Positions 44,036 through 55,799 of a stretch of 64,000 nucleotides of DNA are shown in pieces (the first letter of the stretch is position 1; each line of letters opens with the position of its first letter). Source of the stretch: Serripes groenlandicus (taxonomy: Eukaryota > Mollusca > Bivalvia > Cardiida > Cardiidae). The translations under genes were made by a program, and so were the position numbers. The notes beneath the pieces are model-generated. The model was given only the letters and a program-made list of their open reading frames with translations. It did not search any database and was not told the origin of the DNA. The DNA lies in NCBI GenBank assembly GCA_031761405.1, contig JASEVX010000013.1, positions 32,569,280 through 32,633,279 on the forward strand. Reading direction: 5' to 3'.

Positions 44036-44800
44036 GCACTGGTGTTAGAAAACACTGTAAAATACTCGTGGTTGCTAAAAATCAAGGCATGGTGGGATTA
44101 CAGAGACCACATGGAGATTGGGAGATACGGGTGTTATACCCTGTTATAACATTGAGATATATGCGTTGATGACAACAAATATAAATAATTTGATTGTTCG
44201 TATGTTCTCAACATTTTTACAGATATATAATGGCGTGTTCTTGGTAAGTTATCAGTACCAGTAGTACGTGTATCAGTATACCAACCAGTCAGTCAAAATG
44301 TCGACCCCTAGTTCCTGAGCACCGAGTAGGGAAAGTAAAAAAGACCATGTTAAAGTCTTTATATACATGACATTTCAACTTCAAAGCGCCTTTATGCAAA
44401 TTATCTGCTTGTTATATGTTTTAACTACTCTTTCTACAATGTTTCAATACTATCACGGCAATACCTGGATTAGATACTAGTAAGACTGTTCGATTTAACC
44501 TGATACCAGCGAATGAGTCGTTAATCTGATCCAATAATCCTAAGCGTCATAAAGGAAAATATAATGCTACCATTTTTAAAATATTTATATTATACACGTT
44601 AATGAAAATACCTTTGAAAGTAAATTGAGACCGTTGTTATACAATGGTCTCATTGAATACATGTATTATAGTGTCGTTCAATTTTGATAAGGTTGACAAT
44701 AATTAAGGAAACTACTGATAACACGATCGATAAAACCCCTCGAAGCGTTCATTAAGCACAGCTTTTGTTTATGAACATACTTAAATAGAGGACCATTATT
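44036..44800. other. Interval between satellite and TRIM-like copy 2 promoter
   Basis: SINE-like pieces ('gttatcagtaccagtagtac' near 44250 and 'tatcacggcaatacctggat' near 44455) are present; no gene seen. Confidence 0.4.
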
Positions 44801-44820
44801 TAATTTGTCCGTGTAATCAG

Positions 44821-44941
44821 TATAAATAGATAAGTATCTTTACCATTCAGATATACGCTATCATTTTAAGTAGTTCAGGGCGAATATCCATCAACACATA
44901 GAAGGTGAGCGTACACATTGAAGACATAATCACATTTATGT
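44821..44941 (+). promoter_or_regulatory. Candidate TATA/Inr promoter and first exon of TRIM-like copy 2
   Basis: TATAAATA at 44821-44828 is followed by TCAGAT with the A at 44849, a spacing of 28, which is canonical for a TATA-Inr core promoter. A donor-like 'ttat|gtaagt' has its GT at 44940-44941. Related sequence without the TATA is found at 1095-1200 and about 7690-7745 ahead of copy 1. No transcript evidence is available; this is inferred from motifs, spacing and position upstream of copy 2. Confidence 0.4.
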
Positions 44942-45164
44942 AAGTCTGTGTTTGTGTGTCTGTCTGTATATCTCTTTGTCTATGTCTCCCATTCTCCAGT
45001 AGGAATTGATTCTAGATTCACTCATATTATGTTAGTGCGACTCTTGTTTTTATAAGCACATTGCCCTTTGGCGATAATTTTGGGCACATTTCCTTAAAAA
45101 ATATAGTTACATTTTTTTATATCTGTTTTTTAAGTACTGTTCTTTTCTTTAGTTGGTTACATTA

Positions 45165-45572
45165 TGAATCGCATAGAACGTCGATTAAACAGAAGGCTCT
45201 GATTTCTTCAATTATGGCCTCTGACATCCAACGAACATATACATTTACTCTGTTCTGTATCAACCATAACATAGCCTATGCAATATTTGCATCTCAATGA
45301 AATTTTGAAAATGTAACACATAGGCCCTAAAGCAAAATTATAATTGTTACAACTAAAAATAACGACGTGTTTCAATGCATTGATAAATTAATACTTTATT
45401 ATTACAGAGCATAGAAATTGAACATTCCAGGGAAGAGGATAACAGATTGATAGGATACTGCTTTAGAATATGTGTTCAAGAATTAAAGTAAATCAAACAA
45501 CAAATTATGGAAAAATTGTAAATGCATTAAGAACACAAGATATCGAACGCTGTTAATCAAATTATTTCTGAT
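45165..45572 (+). pseudogene. Decayed B-box 2 and coiled-coil part of TRIM-like copy 2
   Basis: Homologous to residues 68-204 of copy 1. 'KQKALISSIM' is identical, but the B-box 2 ligands C83, H86, C103 and C106 have become S, Q, A and A; only C95 and H98 remain. The frame then breaks by a stop at 45298-45300 and indels, and the coiled-coil part has an in-frame TAA at 45489-45491 plus deletions. B-box 1 is absent altogether. This part can no longer give the full-length protein. Confidence 0.8.
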
Positions 45573-46655
45573 TTGAAAAGTGATACAGCAGTTGTCGTCG
45601 AGATATTCAAAAATATGGAACAAACAGTGAGCTCATTTGAAACCTTCGGACAGGGGCATGAAGATGCAGCATTTGTCCTAATGATAAAAGAGAAAAATAA
45701 CATTGAAGACGGGATTGAAATGAAAGAGATAAAGCCCGTTAGGTTAGAATTCCTGCAGTTGGACAAACTCCTGACCCCAATGTCAGAAATAACCTCAAAT
45801 GACAGACTAGAAGTTGAAGATAATCAGATCAGTAAACCTAAAACCAGAGAAAGACAGGAACATCGGTTTAGTTTCTTAGACATATCCTCTACGACTAAGA
45901 AGAAGACCACCAATGCAGGAAGCAGTTCTTTCTCAGGATGCACTTTTATGCCAAACGGGGAATTAGTCGTTTGTGACATTGACAATAGTTCCGTCAAAGT
46001 CTTCACACTTGACTTCAAACTTAAGAACGATCTGACGATTGGATCAAATGTCTGGGATGTGGCGGTTGTATCTCAGACCGAAGTCATTGTTACTAAACCA
46101 CATTCAAAGAGTCTTCAATTCTTAATTGTGTCTAGTGGAATTGAGAAAGGTAAATCAATTCCTATTGGAATGTATTGTTGGGGAATTGACTGTAAAAACG
46201 ATAGAGTATACGTCAGTTGTCATGAGAACAATGGAAAAGGGGGCGTAGTAAAGGTGCTGACGATGGATGGTGTTACAGTTAACACCTTTGCCATTAGGCA
46301 GGATATTCCTAACTACTTGGACGTGGACAAATCTGGGGAGAGAATCCTTGTAAGTACATCTGGATATGGTGTAGTGTGTTTAGATAACACTGGCAATACA
46401 CTGTATACGCATGCTGTCTGTCAGCTTATCCGGAGCCGTGGTTTGTTGCTTGACTCGTATGGTAACTTCATGGTGTGTGGAAAAAGTACCAACAATATAC
46501 ACGTGGTAAAGAGTGACGGTACCCAACACAGGATTCTTCTTACTGAAAACGACGGCTTGTTCTCACCTGTGTGTTTGACTTACAGACCGAGTGATAACAC
46601 TCTGATTGTCGGACAATTGGGAAATCAAGCACTCCTGGCATTTACCTTCGGGTAA
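45573..46655 (+). CDS. TRIM-like copy 2, propeller part open (360 codons)
   Basis: The frame starts at the ATG equivalent to M204 of copy 1 and keeps the end of the coiled coil (about residues 1-40), the linker, and the complete beta-propeller (about 110-360) with no stop. It ends FTFG, 15 residues beyond the end of copy 1, so it preserves the last strand. A 15-base in-frame deletion (MKNDILKQI becomes MKEI) is specific to it. Copies 1 and 2 are closely similar along the propeller (for example SCHENNGKGG is identical). The start codon may be fortuitous, since upstream homology continues through stops. It is either a pseudogene whose 3' half has not yet decayed or a gene for a propeller-only protein. 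Such a protein could bind the partners of the full-length one without B-boxes; that is speculation. Confidence 0.6.
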   Translation: MKSDTAVVVEIFKNMEQTVSSFETFGQGHEDAAFVLMIKEKNNIEDGIEMKEIKPVRLEFLQLDKLLTPMSEITSNDRLEVEDNQISKPKTRERQEHRFSFLDISSTTKKKTTNAGSSSFSGCTFMPNGELVVCDIDNSSVKVFTLDFKLKNDLTIGSNVWDVAVVSQTEVIVTKPHSKSLQFLIVSSGIEKGKSIPIGMYCWGIDCKNDRVYVSCHENNGKGGVVKVLTMDGVTVNTFAIRQDIPNYLDVDKSGERILVSTSGYGVVCLDNTGNTLYTHAVCQLIRSRGLLLDSYGNFMVCGKSTNNIHVVKSDGTQHRILLTENDGLFSPVCLTYRPSDNTLIVGQLGNQALLAFTFG

Positions 46656-47120
46656 AAAGAATACACGAAAGTACAAGTAAATGTAAACAAATACCGAACG
46701 TTCGTACTTATTGCTTGTTATACAGATACAATGATTATACTTTAGATGTCGGGCTGTAGAGGTCTTCTTGATTTCAGACAAAGGAAACATACACGTTACA
46801 CTTCGTTGAATTGCCACCTAACGTTTAGAGGAATGAGTGACCGTTGATACTTTAATATATGTGTTTAAGCCACTGCACTAGTTGATATGAAGAAGTATCA
46901 ACTACATTCCTACTACTACATGTGTTGTATTTCTGCTTTAAAAATGTAAATATATAAAATCATCAACTACATATCTACTGCTAAATATGTTGTAGTTCTG
47001 TTTTAATATAGGATTTATTTATAACAAGTTAATGAACAATCTAAAGCAAAAACCTTTCGAATACAGTAATCCAATTATCATATTAATGTGAACATCAATC
47101 ATGAAACAGCCCTGGTACAT
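46656..47120. other. 3' flank of TRIM-like copy 2
   Basis: It is colinear with 11400-11770 behind copy 1. A small local duplication ('aatcatcaactacat' twice near 46955, 'tatgttgtagttctg') is specific to this copy. No gene. Confidence 0.55.
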
Positions 47121-47410
47121 GTAGTTAGGTTGGTAGCGACAGGGCTGTAAACCCAGGGGTTTGAGTTCCAACCACGCACCGCACAGCTTGTTTCCAACAA
47201 TTTACAAGAGCCACTGCGACAATCTTATTACCTCTTTAACCAAGGGTGTAACATCCTACGAGGAAATGCAGCCAGTTGCTTGAAAATAATTTAGTGTTAG
47301 GTACTAATGTCAAAAACACCCGGGAAACACATGGGTACGTGATTTTGCCGCCGTGATATGATTCAAAATTGTTGAAAACAGCGTTAAGTCCAAATTAATC
47401 AATCAACATC
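47120..47410 (+). mobile_element. SINE behind TRIM-like copy 2
   Basis: It has A-box region 'tagttaggttggtagcgaca' and B box 'ggggtttgagttcc', body 'cagccagttgcttgaa' and 'cccgggaaacacatgggta', and the 3' module 'gccgccgtgatatgatt' to 'ttgttgaaaacagcgtta'. Same insertion as 11770-12075 and 55420-55690. Confidence 0.7.
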
Positions 47411-47574
47411 AATTAATTGTCTGCATACACATCGTGTTATAAACTTTCTTATCAGACAATTCGTATACATTTTGCTAGTTATATATGAAAACCCTGCATG
47501 ATTCATTATAAATACTTAAGCATTATATGTATATATTATAGTTATCAGTTATTAAATCATTATTACAACTATAG

Positions 47575-47800
47575 ATATCAATTACTTTTTCGTAAATTAA
47601 CCTATGAAGAAATCCAAGACAACAGAATGTACAGGGGTAGTCATAGTTCATTGTTCGTAACTTAGACAAGAAAGTGTTCCATGACAACGACCTGTGAAGT
47701 GATAGCCATGGTTAATTGATCGTAAATAAGCCGGTAAAAAGATTCTTTCAACGCTCTGTACAGTAGTGATCGGACTTACTTGTTCGTAGATTAGCCGACA
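47575..47800. repeat. Short CTGTACAG-family array behind copy 2
   Basis: Three to four diverged ~63-bp units ('ccaagacaacagaatgtaca', 'cttgttcgtagattagcc'). It corresponds to the start of the long array behind copy 1, so that array expanded after the duplication. Confidence 0.75.
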
Positions 47801-47804
47801 TAGA

Positions 47805-47915
47805 TTGATTGATTGTTTGGTGGCTAAGGCCGCTTTCAACACTTTTGCAGTTAAATCATGGCGTTTCCTGGGTTAGTTATCAGTACTACTGGTTCATTTA
47901 ATTGTTCGTTAACAA
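47805..47915 (-). mobile_element. SINE 3' part, minus strand
   Basis: 'gattgattgtttggtggcta', 'aggccgctttcaacactttt', 'gttaaatcatggcgtttcct' and 'tatcagtactactggttca' are the minus-strand tail, 3' module and body of the 19535-type SINE. Confidence 0.7.
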
Positions 47916-48454
47916 GCTAGTGTGAAATCAATTAAAACAACCAGTGGCGGTGCTAATTACTTGGATTGAACCAGCAACCTCCATGTTTCAGTATTGACAT
48001 TGCGGTTGTATAGCAGACAGACATGCATCATTATGTATATGTACTAAAAACATTGAGGACTTTAATTATATTGTAGGAATAATATTGTATCGCTCATTCG
48101 ATAGTGTTACAGCTATATCACGCTGTTTCTTAGTATATTACGTTAATACGTATTTCAAATGCACTAAGAACCAGTCAGTATCTGCATGAAATATTGGTAT
48201 GGGTACACTTGAATTAACTATACAGAATTGTATCTCTGCATTTTGAAACGCGTTCGTTGTTGTAACGAGCATTTTGTCCATTTCACTGTAACAACATGTC
48301 CGATTACGGCGCCTACTGTACGGTGAAATACATAGGATAACTCATGGAACTGTGGCACATGACCCTTGACCGAAAGGTAGGTTAAACAGGTTAACAAGCA
48401 TGGACGGGATGTGTAACTTGATACAATTGCAGTATTTATAACTAGCCACGCACA

Positions 48455-48502
48455 CTGGAGAGAGAGAGAACAAAAGAGAGAGAGAGAGAGGGAGAGAGAT
48501 AG

Positions 48503-48577
<75 letters not shown>

Positions 48578-48660
48578 TAGAGAGAGAGACAGAGAGAGAC
48601 AGACAGAGAGACAGAGAGAGAGAGAGAGAGATAGAGAGAGAAAGAGATATATATATATAG
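48455..48660. repeat. (GA)n microsatellite with a TA tail
   Basis: About 190 bp of GA/GAGACA/GATA repeats ending in 'gatatatatatatag'. The minus-strand frame of Ser/Leu repeats (48342-48695) comes from it. The purine-strand asymmetry could allow triplex DNA. Confidence 0.97.
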
Positions 48661-48954
48661 AAATGGCTAGGCAGTAGACTCTTGTTTTTCATCAAATATA
48701 CTTAGAACAATAATATATAGCAGGAAAACTCACCACAAAGGGATTTGCGTACTTTTTATGGGGCCGTGACCAGCACTAAATTGGACATTTAAATCCGCCG
48801 GTCATCGATTGTTGCGTGGACATAATCGTTTGGAAATAACAATGTAAATATTTATTGTGCAATGCTGTTCCTGTGAAGTGCCATTCCCAAAGAATCCATT
48901 CAACTCAATAGCTTTTATTGTGTCATTCTTTGCAGAAAAAATAGTAGTGCAGTG

Positions 48955-49665
48955 CAGTGGACTTTGAGTCAGCTAACATTCAAATATGTATGTGCTAACA
49001 CGTCAAATGCAAACCGACCTTTTGGACTTTGCTACAGCTAAGATTCAAACCTGTATGTGCTACAATCTGACATGAAAACCGAGCTATTGGGCATTACAAA
49101 AGATTACATTCAAATTAGCCAGATGGCTACAAAGTCGTCAAACGTAAACCTCACTTCGGGATTGGAGACAGTTAAAATTTAAATCAGTCTATACAACTAC
49201 GTCTCAGGAAAACATACCTTAAGTTGTTTGTAATAGCTAATATTTAAAGCAGACTGTGCTATCACGAAACAAGAAGCCAACGTTCACACATTTACGACAG
49301 TTATCATTTAAATCAGACTGTGCTACCCCATTACAAGAAACATACTTTAGGGAATTCATGCAAGCTAACATTTAAATCAGACTGTGCTACCACGTTACAA
49401 ATAACCAGCATTCGGTAATTTATGACTGCTAACATTTAAATCAGACTGTGCTACCACTTTACAAATAACTGAGTTTCGGGAATTAACGACAGCTAACCTT
49501 TTTAATCAGACTGTGCTACCACGTTACAAACAACCGAATTTCGGTAATTTATGACAGCTAACATTTAAATCAGACTGTGCTACCACATTACAAATAACCA
49601 ATTTTCGAGAATTTACGACACTTAACATTTAAATCAGTTTGTGCTACCACTCTACAAGAAAATAT
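48955..49665. repeat. 64-bp tandem repeat
   Basis: Units 'aacatttaaatcagactgtg', 'ctaccacgttacaaataacc', 'ttcggtaatttatgacagct' start at 49367 and 49431. About 11 units, more regular to the right. It is the counterpart of 28850-29275. Confidence 0.9.
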
Positions 49666-49689
49666 CTAAATAATCATCCGCCTCCAAGC

Positions 49690-52600
49690 TGTCAGAACTG
49701 GATATTTTCTATTCTCTATCTTTTCTAACATAGGTACTGTTATCCAAATGTAAACTGTTCCGACCAAAGACAGCCATATCAATGTGATGTTTAATTGTAA
49801 TTGTATTTGGTTCAAAATTAAGAAAACGTTGGATTTTTGTTTGACTGTACCCAAATGCGACGCACGCGCACACTTCAAGATGATACAAATATAACGTTTT
49901 ACGATGAAAAGTTGAGTTGACAAACATGTCTAAAAACAAAAGTAATTTGTTAATCCTTCTTTAAAGTTGCAAATTAATATCGTATTGATATTTCGCACTT
50001 TTTCTTATGTATTGTGTTTCCTATGTTATCATCAAAGCATACGACTCAGACAATTACGCTTCACGCGGATTCCAACTTGGTGTTACTATATCGATTATAA
50101 ACATTACGTCTCTCCGCATAGTAATACACGTGTACCAAGTATGATATTCTTATGAGTTGTATCGAAAGATGTAAGAATGCAACATCTGGAAACCAGATCT
50201 AAAATGTTTGATCTAATTTTGAAAACGATTTTGAGAACCTTTGGAATATAGCATTCCTTTCAAACTAATCATTACTAGTCTCACTATATGTTCATAAGTC
50301 GTCTGTTACAGAGCATCGTTTATGTCGTATGCACCAACGAATTATCAAGCTGTTCATATGTATATATAAGTAATCACTGTTGCTTATTCAGTTCTGATTC
50401 TTGCAAAAAGGTTTTCAAATGTCATCAGAGCGTAAATAACAGTAGCCCGCACAAGGACAAAAGTCAAGCAGACAAAAGGCACGTTGAACTTCAGACAGGT
50501 CTAAATGTTATATACATATACATATATATATATATGTATATATATATATATTCTTTATTAAAGTCTCATCTGTGTACATGTTACACAATGTAAAACAAGA
50601 TACACCAATACAGTTGATAAATAATTATACAATGCCATTCTAAAAAAAAACATTATAAGAGACTAAGAAATCATCACATATACCTTCATACCTAGATACC
50701 TTCATATTCAATTAAAAATGTTAACAGTGATAAAGAGCGATGCTTTTTCCATTGGGGAATCATAAATACATGTAACTTATACGACACAAACTTGTAAAAT
50801 ACTGGTCTGTAAACAAGTGAAAGACTATTTACACAGATAAAGTAATCTAGTTTTTAAAATAGCATTACACGTTTTGGTACTAATTCTTGCTAGCTCCCTA
50901 TTTGATAATATGAATGATAATATATATATACCAGAGTGGCGCTTGGCAGAATGGGAGATGAATGACTCTCCGTTGAAGCACCGCATGGAGAAACACAACT
51001 GATATACTAGTACGTCTACAATTCGATTTGTTAAGTATAGGTAGACAGTGAATACTTTTGCCAGACAGTACACGTACACAAACTCAAACGGTGTTTGATG
51101 TGTATGTTTAAATTAAACCGTAGATGACTGTGTCAAAGGTTAAGGGACAGTTCCGAATTGAAAATGTTTATCTAAAAGTATGTTTCCAAGGCGGCTTGTT
51201 CGAATCTCGGAAAGAGCCATTATCGGTAAGTACGAAGTTGCTTTGCTCAGAGACCGCAGCTAATTGAATCCTAAATGAGACGCCCGGATATCGAGTGTGT
51301 TCACATTGTGAATGAAAGCCACAAGACCTCCGTTCAATATAAAAAGTAAAATCGAGCTACACCGGTGTAAAGTCATGTGCTTGAAAAGTTTGAATCAAAG
51401 CAATATAAGACAACATACGTTTGAAAACGCCTTTGTGATAACGAAATAAAAAGCGTCTATCTAGAGATCTATAAAGAGAGATATCATACATGTATGTTAA
51501 AGTACTTTTCCCCAAATAAGGACAATGATCAGACAGCAACTTTCACTGATTTGTATTAGATAAACCTATTTTCCATAGATAGACACATTTCTTAGCCTAG
51601 TACGTGTTTGTTTACACTAGCCTAACATGTTATTTAATTGATCTACTTATGAAAACGGTGATAAAAACAAATACAGTCTAATTAACACACGTCTCATTTC
51701 CATAATATCTCGGTCTTATGAGACGCGATTTGCTTTGTCTGGACCAGACAGCCATTGTTGATTATAACATATTACAAGGGTGAAAACAAACATGTGATAT
51801 ATAGATACATATGGACAAGTGAGGTTATTGTTCAATACACTGATAATCACGGACGTTACAGTTTGGTTTCCCTCCTTCCACATGTCAACAACAAGGTAAC
51901 GGAACCATTTATAAACGTTCCAGTTTTTATGAAAAACAAACTTGTTGAACTTTTATTTAAGTTATCAATGTAACCTACCAATCAATCTTGACCCCGCTAA
52001 AGGCAACTTGGAGCCACATTTTGTTAATGAGGTTGTGCTCCACTTTAATTAACGTTTCCGAATAATATAGACCAAGATCAACATGATCCTTCGTGTTATC
52101 TAATATTGTGCTACTTTACTCGCTTTTATCTATGAAATATAAGCCAATTATATCGAATAGATGCACAGAAACCTGTCAAAGCCGAGGTTTGTGATATCAA
52201 TTTCAGAAATGCAGTAAGAATAGGGTGAGATGAGCCCCGTCAGACCAAAATGAATATTATAGCTTTCTACAAACAGTGAAGACTCATTACAGCATATGTA
52301 CACCCTCAGTCTTTACAGAATCTTCATTTTATCCTAAGATAAGACGAGACGTTGATGCATCACCCGAAGGAGAACTAGAAATATAGCCGCACACATAGCA
52401 CCATCCCATCCATTTCAAGATAAGTTTAAGTTTAAGTTTATTTTAAATATCTACCATATGATAACCAACATGAAATCCATTGTCATGTGTTGGACAACAA
52501 AACTGACGAAGCGTAAAAGCTGAAGCGCTTGAATTTTAATTCGAATGATTTCCATAACAATATACCAATTTAAACGCCTATATATTCATTTTTTCAAATG

Positions 52601-53900
52601 AATCAATCCCCTTGTCTTGTGTCTTATGTGTTGGTATCAATGTTTGCATACATATCATTCATCCTGTCTGTCCTTCCATTTGGATTTGTCCTATTCAACA
52701 CTCACTCACATACCCGCAAACTTATTTATGTTTAACAACCGATGACAAATGGCATTTTAAATAAAACCATGTAACTAACAAAGCAAACCACTGATCTAAT
52801 AGATATATGATCATTCATCCTAATGAGAAAGAAAAGTTTTGTCTACAAATTTGAACATTGACTTTGTTTGGTGTAGTAAGCTTGGTTATTATGAAAGATA
52901 ACTGATGTGCTCCTTTTCTGTTTCAAATTTTAAGTATCTATTCAGTGACACAACGTGCATGTAGTGAAATGTAAAATGATACGGGTCCTTATGATGTATT
53001 TTATTGTGCTGCCATCAACGATGATATCATTATGTAATGCCTTACATCCCTGTGGCTGAACATATGATTGTAAAATTAAAGTTATTAAGGAAACGGGAGA
53101 AATCGCTCGAATAGATAAACAACTCAAATTGTGAAAGGGTAGCCACCATTTTATCAAACACAGGTCTTTATCAGTCAATGTGTTTGAACGGCAGTACACG
53201 ATAACCGACATTCGAATGGTTTAGAATGTATAACAAACTAAACACTTATTGTCTGCATGGTGTTTAACGTCGCTTTCAAAAAAATTGTTCAGTTACATCA
53301 CTGTGTTTCCTGGATGTTGCAAGTACTAATGGTTCATTCATACTGACACCAGCGAGTCAGTTGTAATGATAACTCCACAACCCGGAGCGCCAAGGAGGGA
53401 AAGCTAAAGTTACAATATTGTATTGACAGGTTTAGGTGACAATCGTTCTTTAAGAACGACAAGGATGATTGACAAGCGAGATTGCGAACAGGGGCGATCA
53501 TGAGCAGACTGTGCGAAGTTGCAAGCTGATCTGGATCATCACTGACCGCAATGCCCTGCAGATCGGTTATCGTGTAAGGTGACCTATAGAACAATTTTGA
53601 CAAACGTGTTGAAAGAATACGGACCTAACTACAGCATAATAGTTAACTTTCAAAACTGCCATTTGATAAAGGGATTACACTGGTTGAGGTTACATTTTAC
53701 TTCATATTGATCTGTCAAACAATTTGAGCGTAGGTCAGTCAATCTCTTATGTACTACTGATAACTTACCTAGGAAACGCCGTGATATAACTGAAGAACTA
53801 TTCAAAGAGGCGTCAAACAACAATAAATTGATAAATTATATGTAACATGTTATCACTAATAAATGTTTAACCATCCTATTAGTTGTGAAGGTCATAGAAA
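49690..53900. repeat. Segmental duplication block, copy C
   Basis: It shares the landmark series of copies A and B. Specific to it are a (TA)n-rich stretch at about 50510-50560 and about 500 bp of AT-rich sequence at 50560-50930. A SINE body and 3' module ('acgccgtgatataactgaag', 'caaagaggcgtcaaac') close it at about 53750-53825, as in copies A and B. It then leads into the flank of TRIM-like copy 3. Confidence 0.75.
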
Positions 53901-54519
53901 AGGTCTTACGTGGTTTAATTGACTGTTGTATATATTTTCTCGACTGGTTGGCATTTCTCAAAAGTTTTTTCAAACATCTCGTCGGTTCTGTAAAGGCAAT
54001 ACTACAACTTAAATTGGCTTTTGTATTATTTTGTCTATATTGACTAGTTTTATTTATCCTGACACAAATGTATCAGTTGTATTGATTTACCCTTAAGCAA
54101 TCTTAAAGTCTTTGCTATGCTATGACTGGTGATAGAACTTCTCCCTCCCCAAGGGCAAACATTCTAACCTATATGTATTCAACAATGAGTCAATGCTAAA
54201 ACTATTGACAAAATAATTAATCTTAGTCCAGCACATTTTAAATCCCTACAGTAAAGGCAAATGCTGTTCGCAGCGAATATGAAACCCATAACCTACAGTA
54301 CAATTGATACTAGTATTCCGGATAATATTATAATTGGTCTTGAACGTCTTCAGTTCAGTGTTTGATAGTGTAAGTCATTTTATTTTATTAAACTTATTTT
54401 ACGGAATCACTACCATGCAATCTTCCAATTAGGGTTAAACAAGCGCCAAGTAATCACTATGTTAAGTATTCAAATTAAATGCGCGCATTTGAACAATTTC
54501 GAATATTAACTTCATCTTG

Positions 54520-54754
54520 AACAACAAAGGCCTGAAGCAAGTCTAGCGACAGATTTCATGCCGTGTGAACACATACATGTGAAACAATTGAAAAGCGGAT
54601 TTTGTTTCCAGGACATATTCTCTACATTAAACAAGAAAACCATTGATGCAGGGACCATTTTTAACTCAGGGTGTACCTTTATGTCAGATGGGGAATTAGT
54701 CATGTTGGACAATAGCACTAATGCATTCAACTCTGTAAACATTATCTTAAACTG
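54520..54754 (+). pseudogene. TRIM-like remnant 3a: start region joined to propeller fragment
   Basis: After the flank shared with 36140-36690, 'aaaggcctgaagcaag' corresponds to the gene start with ATG changed to AAG. About 40 bases on, the sequence jumps to the beginning of the propeller (KKTIDAGTIFNSGCTFMSDGEL, compare NKVAIDAGTNNVTGCVFMPDGKL of copy 1) and stops at 54752. B-boxes and coiled coil are deleted. Confidence 0.75.
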
Positions 54755-54839
54755 AATCAAAGTACTGAAAGTATTAGTAACGAATTATTTTGAAGATGTA
54801 CTTAATAATTGCATTTGATCATGTTTTTTGTTTGTTTTA

Positions 54840-55303
54840 AACTTGTGGCATTTGTCCTAATGATGAAAGAGAGAGGAAATATTGAAGACGGGATAATTAT
54901 GAAAGACGAAATATTGAAACAGTTAAAGCCAGTTACTTTAGATTTCCATATTTCTGACAAACTTGTGACCCTAATGTCAGAAATAACCTGAATGAGCAGA
55001 CTAGAAGTTAAAGAGAAACAGTTCAGTAAATCTAAGACCGTTGAAAGACGAGAACATCAGCTTTCCTTCCCTGATATATCTTCTACTACATACAAGGAAA
55101 TCATTGATACATGAACAAAAGGTGTCACAGGGTGTGTATTTATGCAAGACGGTAAATTAGTCCTTTGTGACGGGGACAATAAATCCGTCAAAGTCTTCAC
55201 ATTGGACTTCAAACTGAAGAACGAACTGAAGATTGGATCCCGTGTCTGGGATATGGCTGTTGTGTCTACGACCGACGTTGTTGTGACCAAACTTTTGAAT
55301 TGA
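54840..55303 (+). pseudogene. TRIM-like remnant 3b: coiled-coil end and half propeller
   Basis: One frame runs from VAFVLMMKERGNIEDG (residue 235 of copy 1) to about residue 384 but is cut by two in-frame stops, TGA at 54989-54991 and TGA at 55112-55114; the second is a GGA glycine codon in copy 1. The second half of the propeller is deleted after VVVTK, where unrelated or 3'-flank sequence takes over. Since its propeller start repeats that of 3a, 3a and 3b come from two different gene copies or from an unequal exchange. Confidence 0.8.
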
Positions 55304-55419
55304 AATAGTATTCATTTATAACAAAATCTAAATCAAAATCTAAATCAAAAATCCTAAACATTTCGAATGCAGTCATCCGAGTAACATATTAAAGTGTACA
55401 TTCATTCTGGGTCTGATAA

Positions 55420-55690
55420 TCAACGGGTTATGAGCTTAAACCCCGTCTCGGCCAATATTGTTTCCGACATTTATTACGAGTCACGGCAAGAAGCGTCATT
55501 CTTGTTCCTACAAAAGGCTAACAGTCTATAATGAAATGCAGCTTGTTACTTGGAAAGACTGTTGTGTGATGTACTGGTGTGAGAAAGACCGGGAACACAT
55601 CAGTAGATGAACTGGTCGCCGTGTTATGACTGAATAATTGTTGAAAACGGCGTTATACCCAGATCAATACAATAACATCAATTATTTTAC
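55420..55690 (+). mobile_element. SINE behind TRIM-like copy 3
   Basis: 'cagcttgttacttggaaaga', 'gtgtgagaaagaccgggaa', then the 3' module 'gtcgccgtgttatgactga' to 'ttgttgaaaacggcgttat'. Same insertion as behind copies 1 and 2. Confidence 0.65.
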
Positions 55691-55799
55691 AATATACAAA
55701 TAGTGTTATAAACTTATTAATCCGAAGAGTGTAATATACTTTGAAATTATGATATGATAAGGGCTTTAATTAATTGTACATACTTAATAATATGTATCA

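Noticed and set aside
48342..48695. Serine/leucine-rich protein of 117 codons
   Set aside because: It is the translation of a (GA)n microsatellite.
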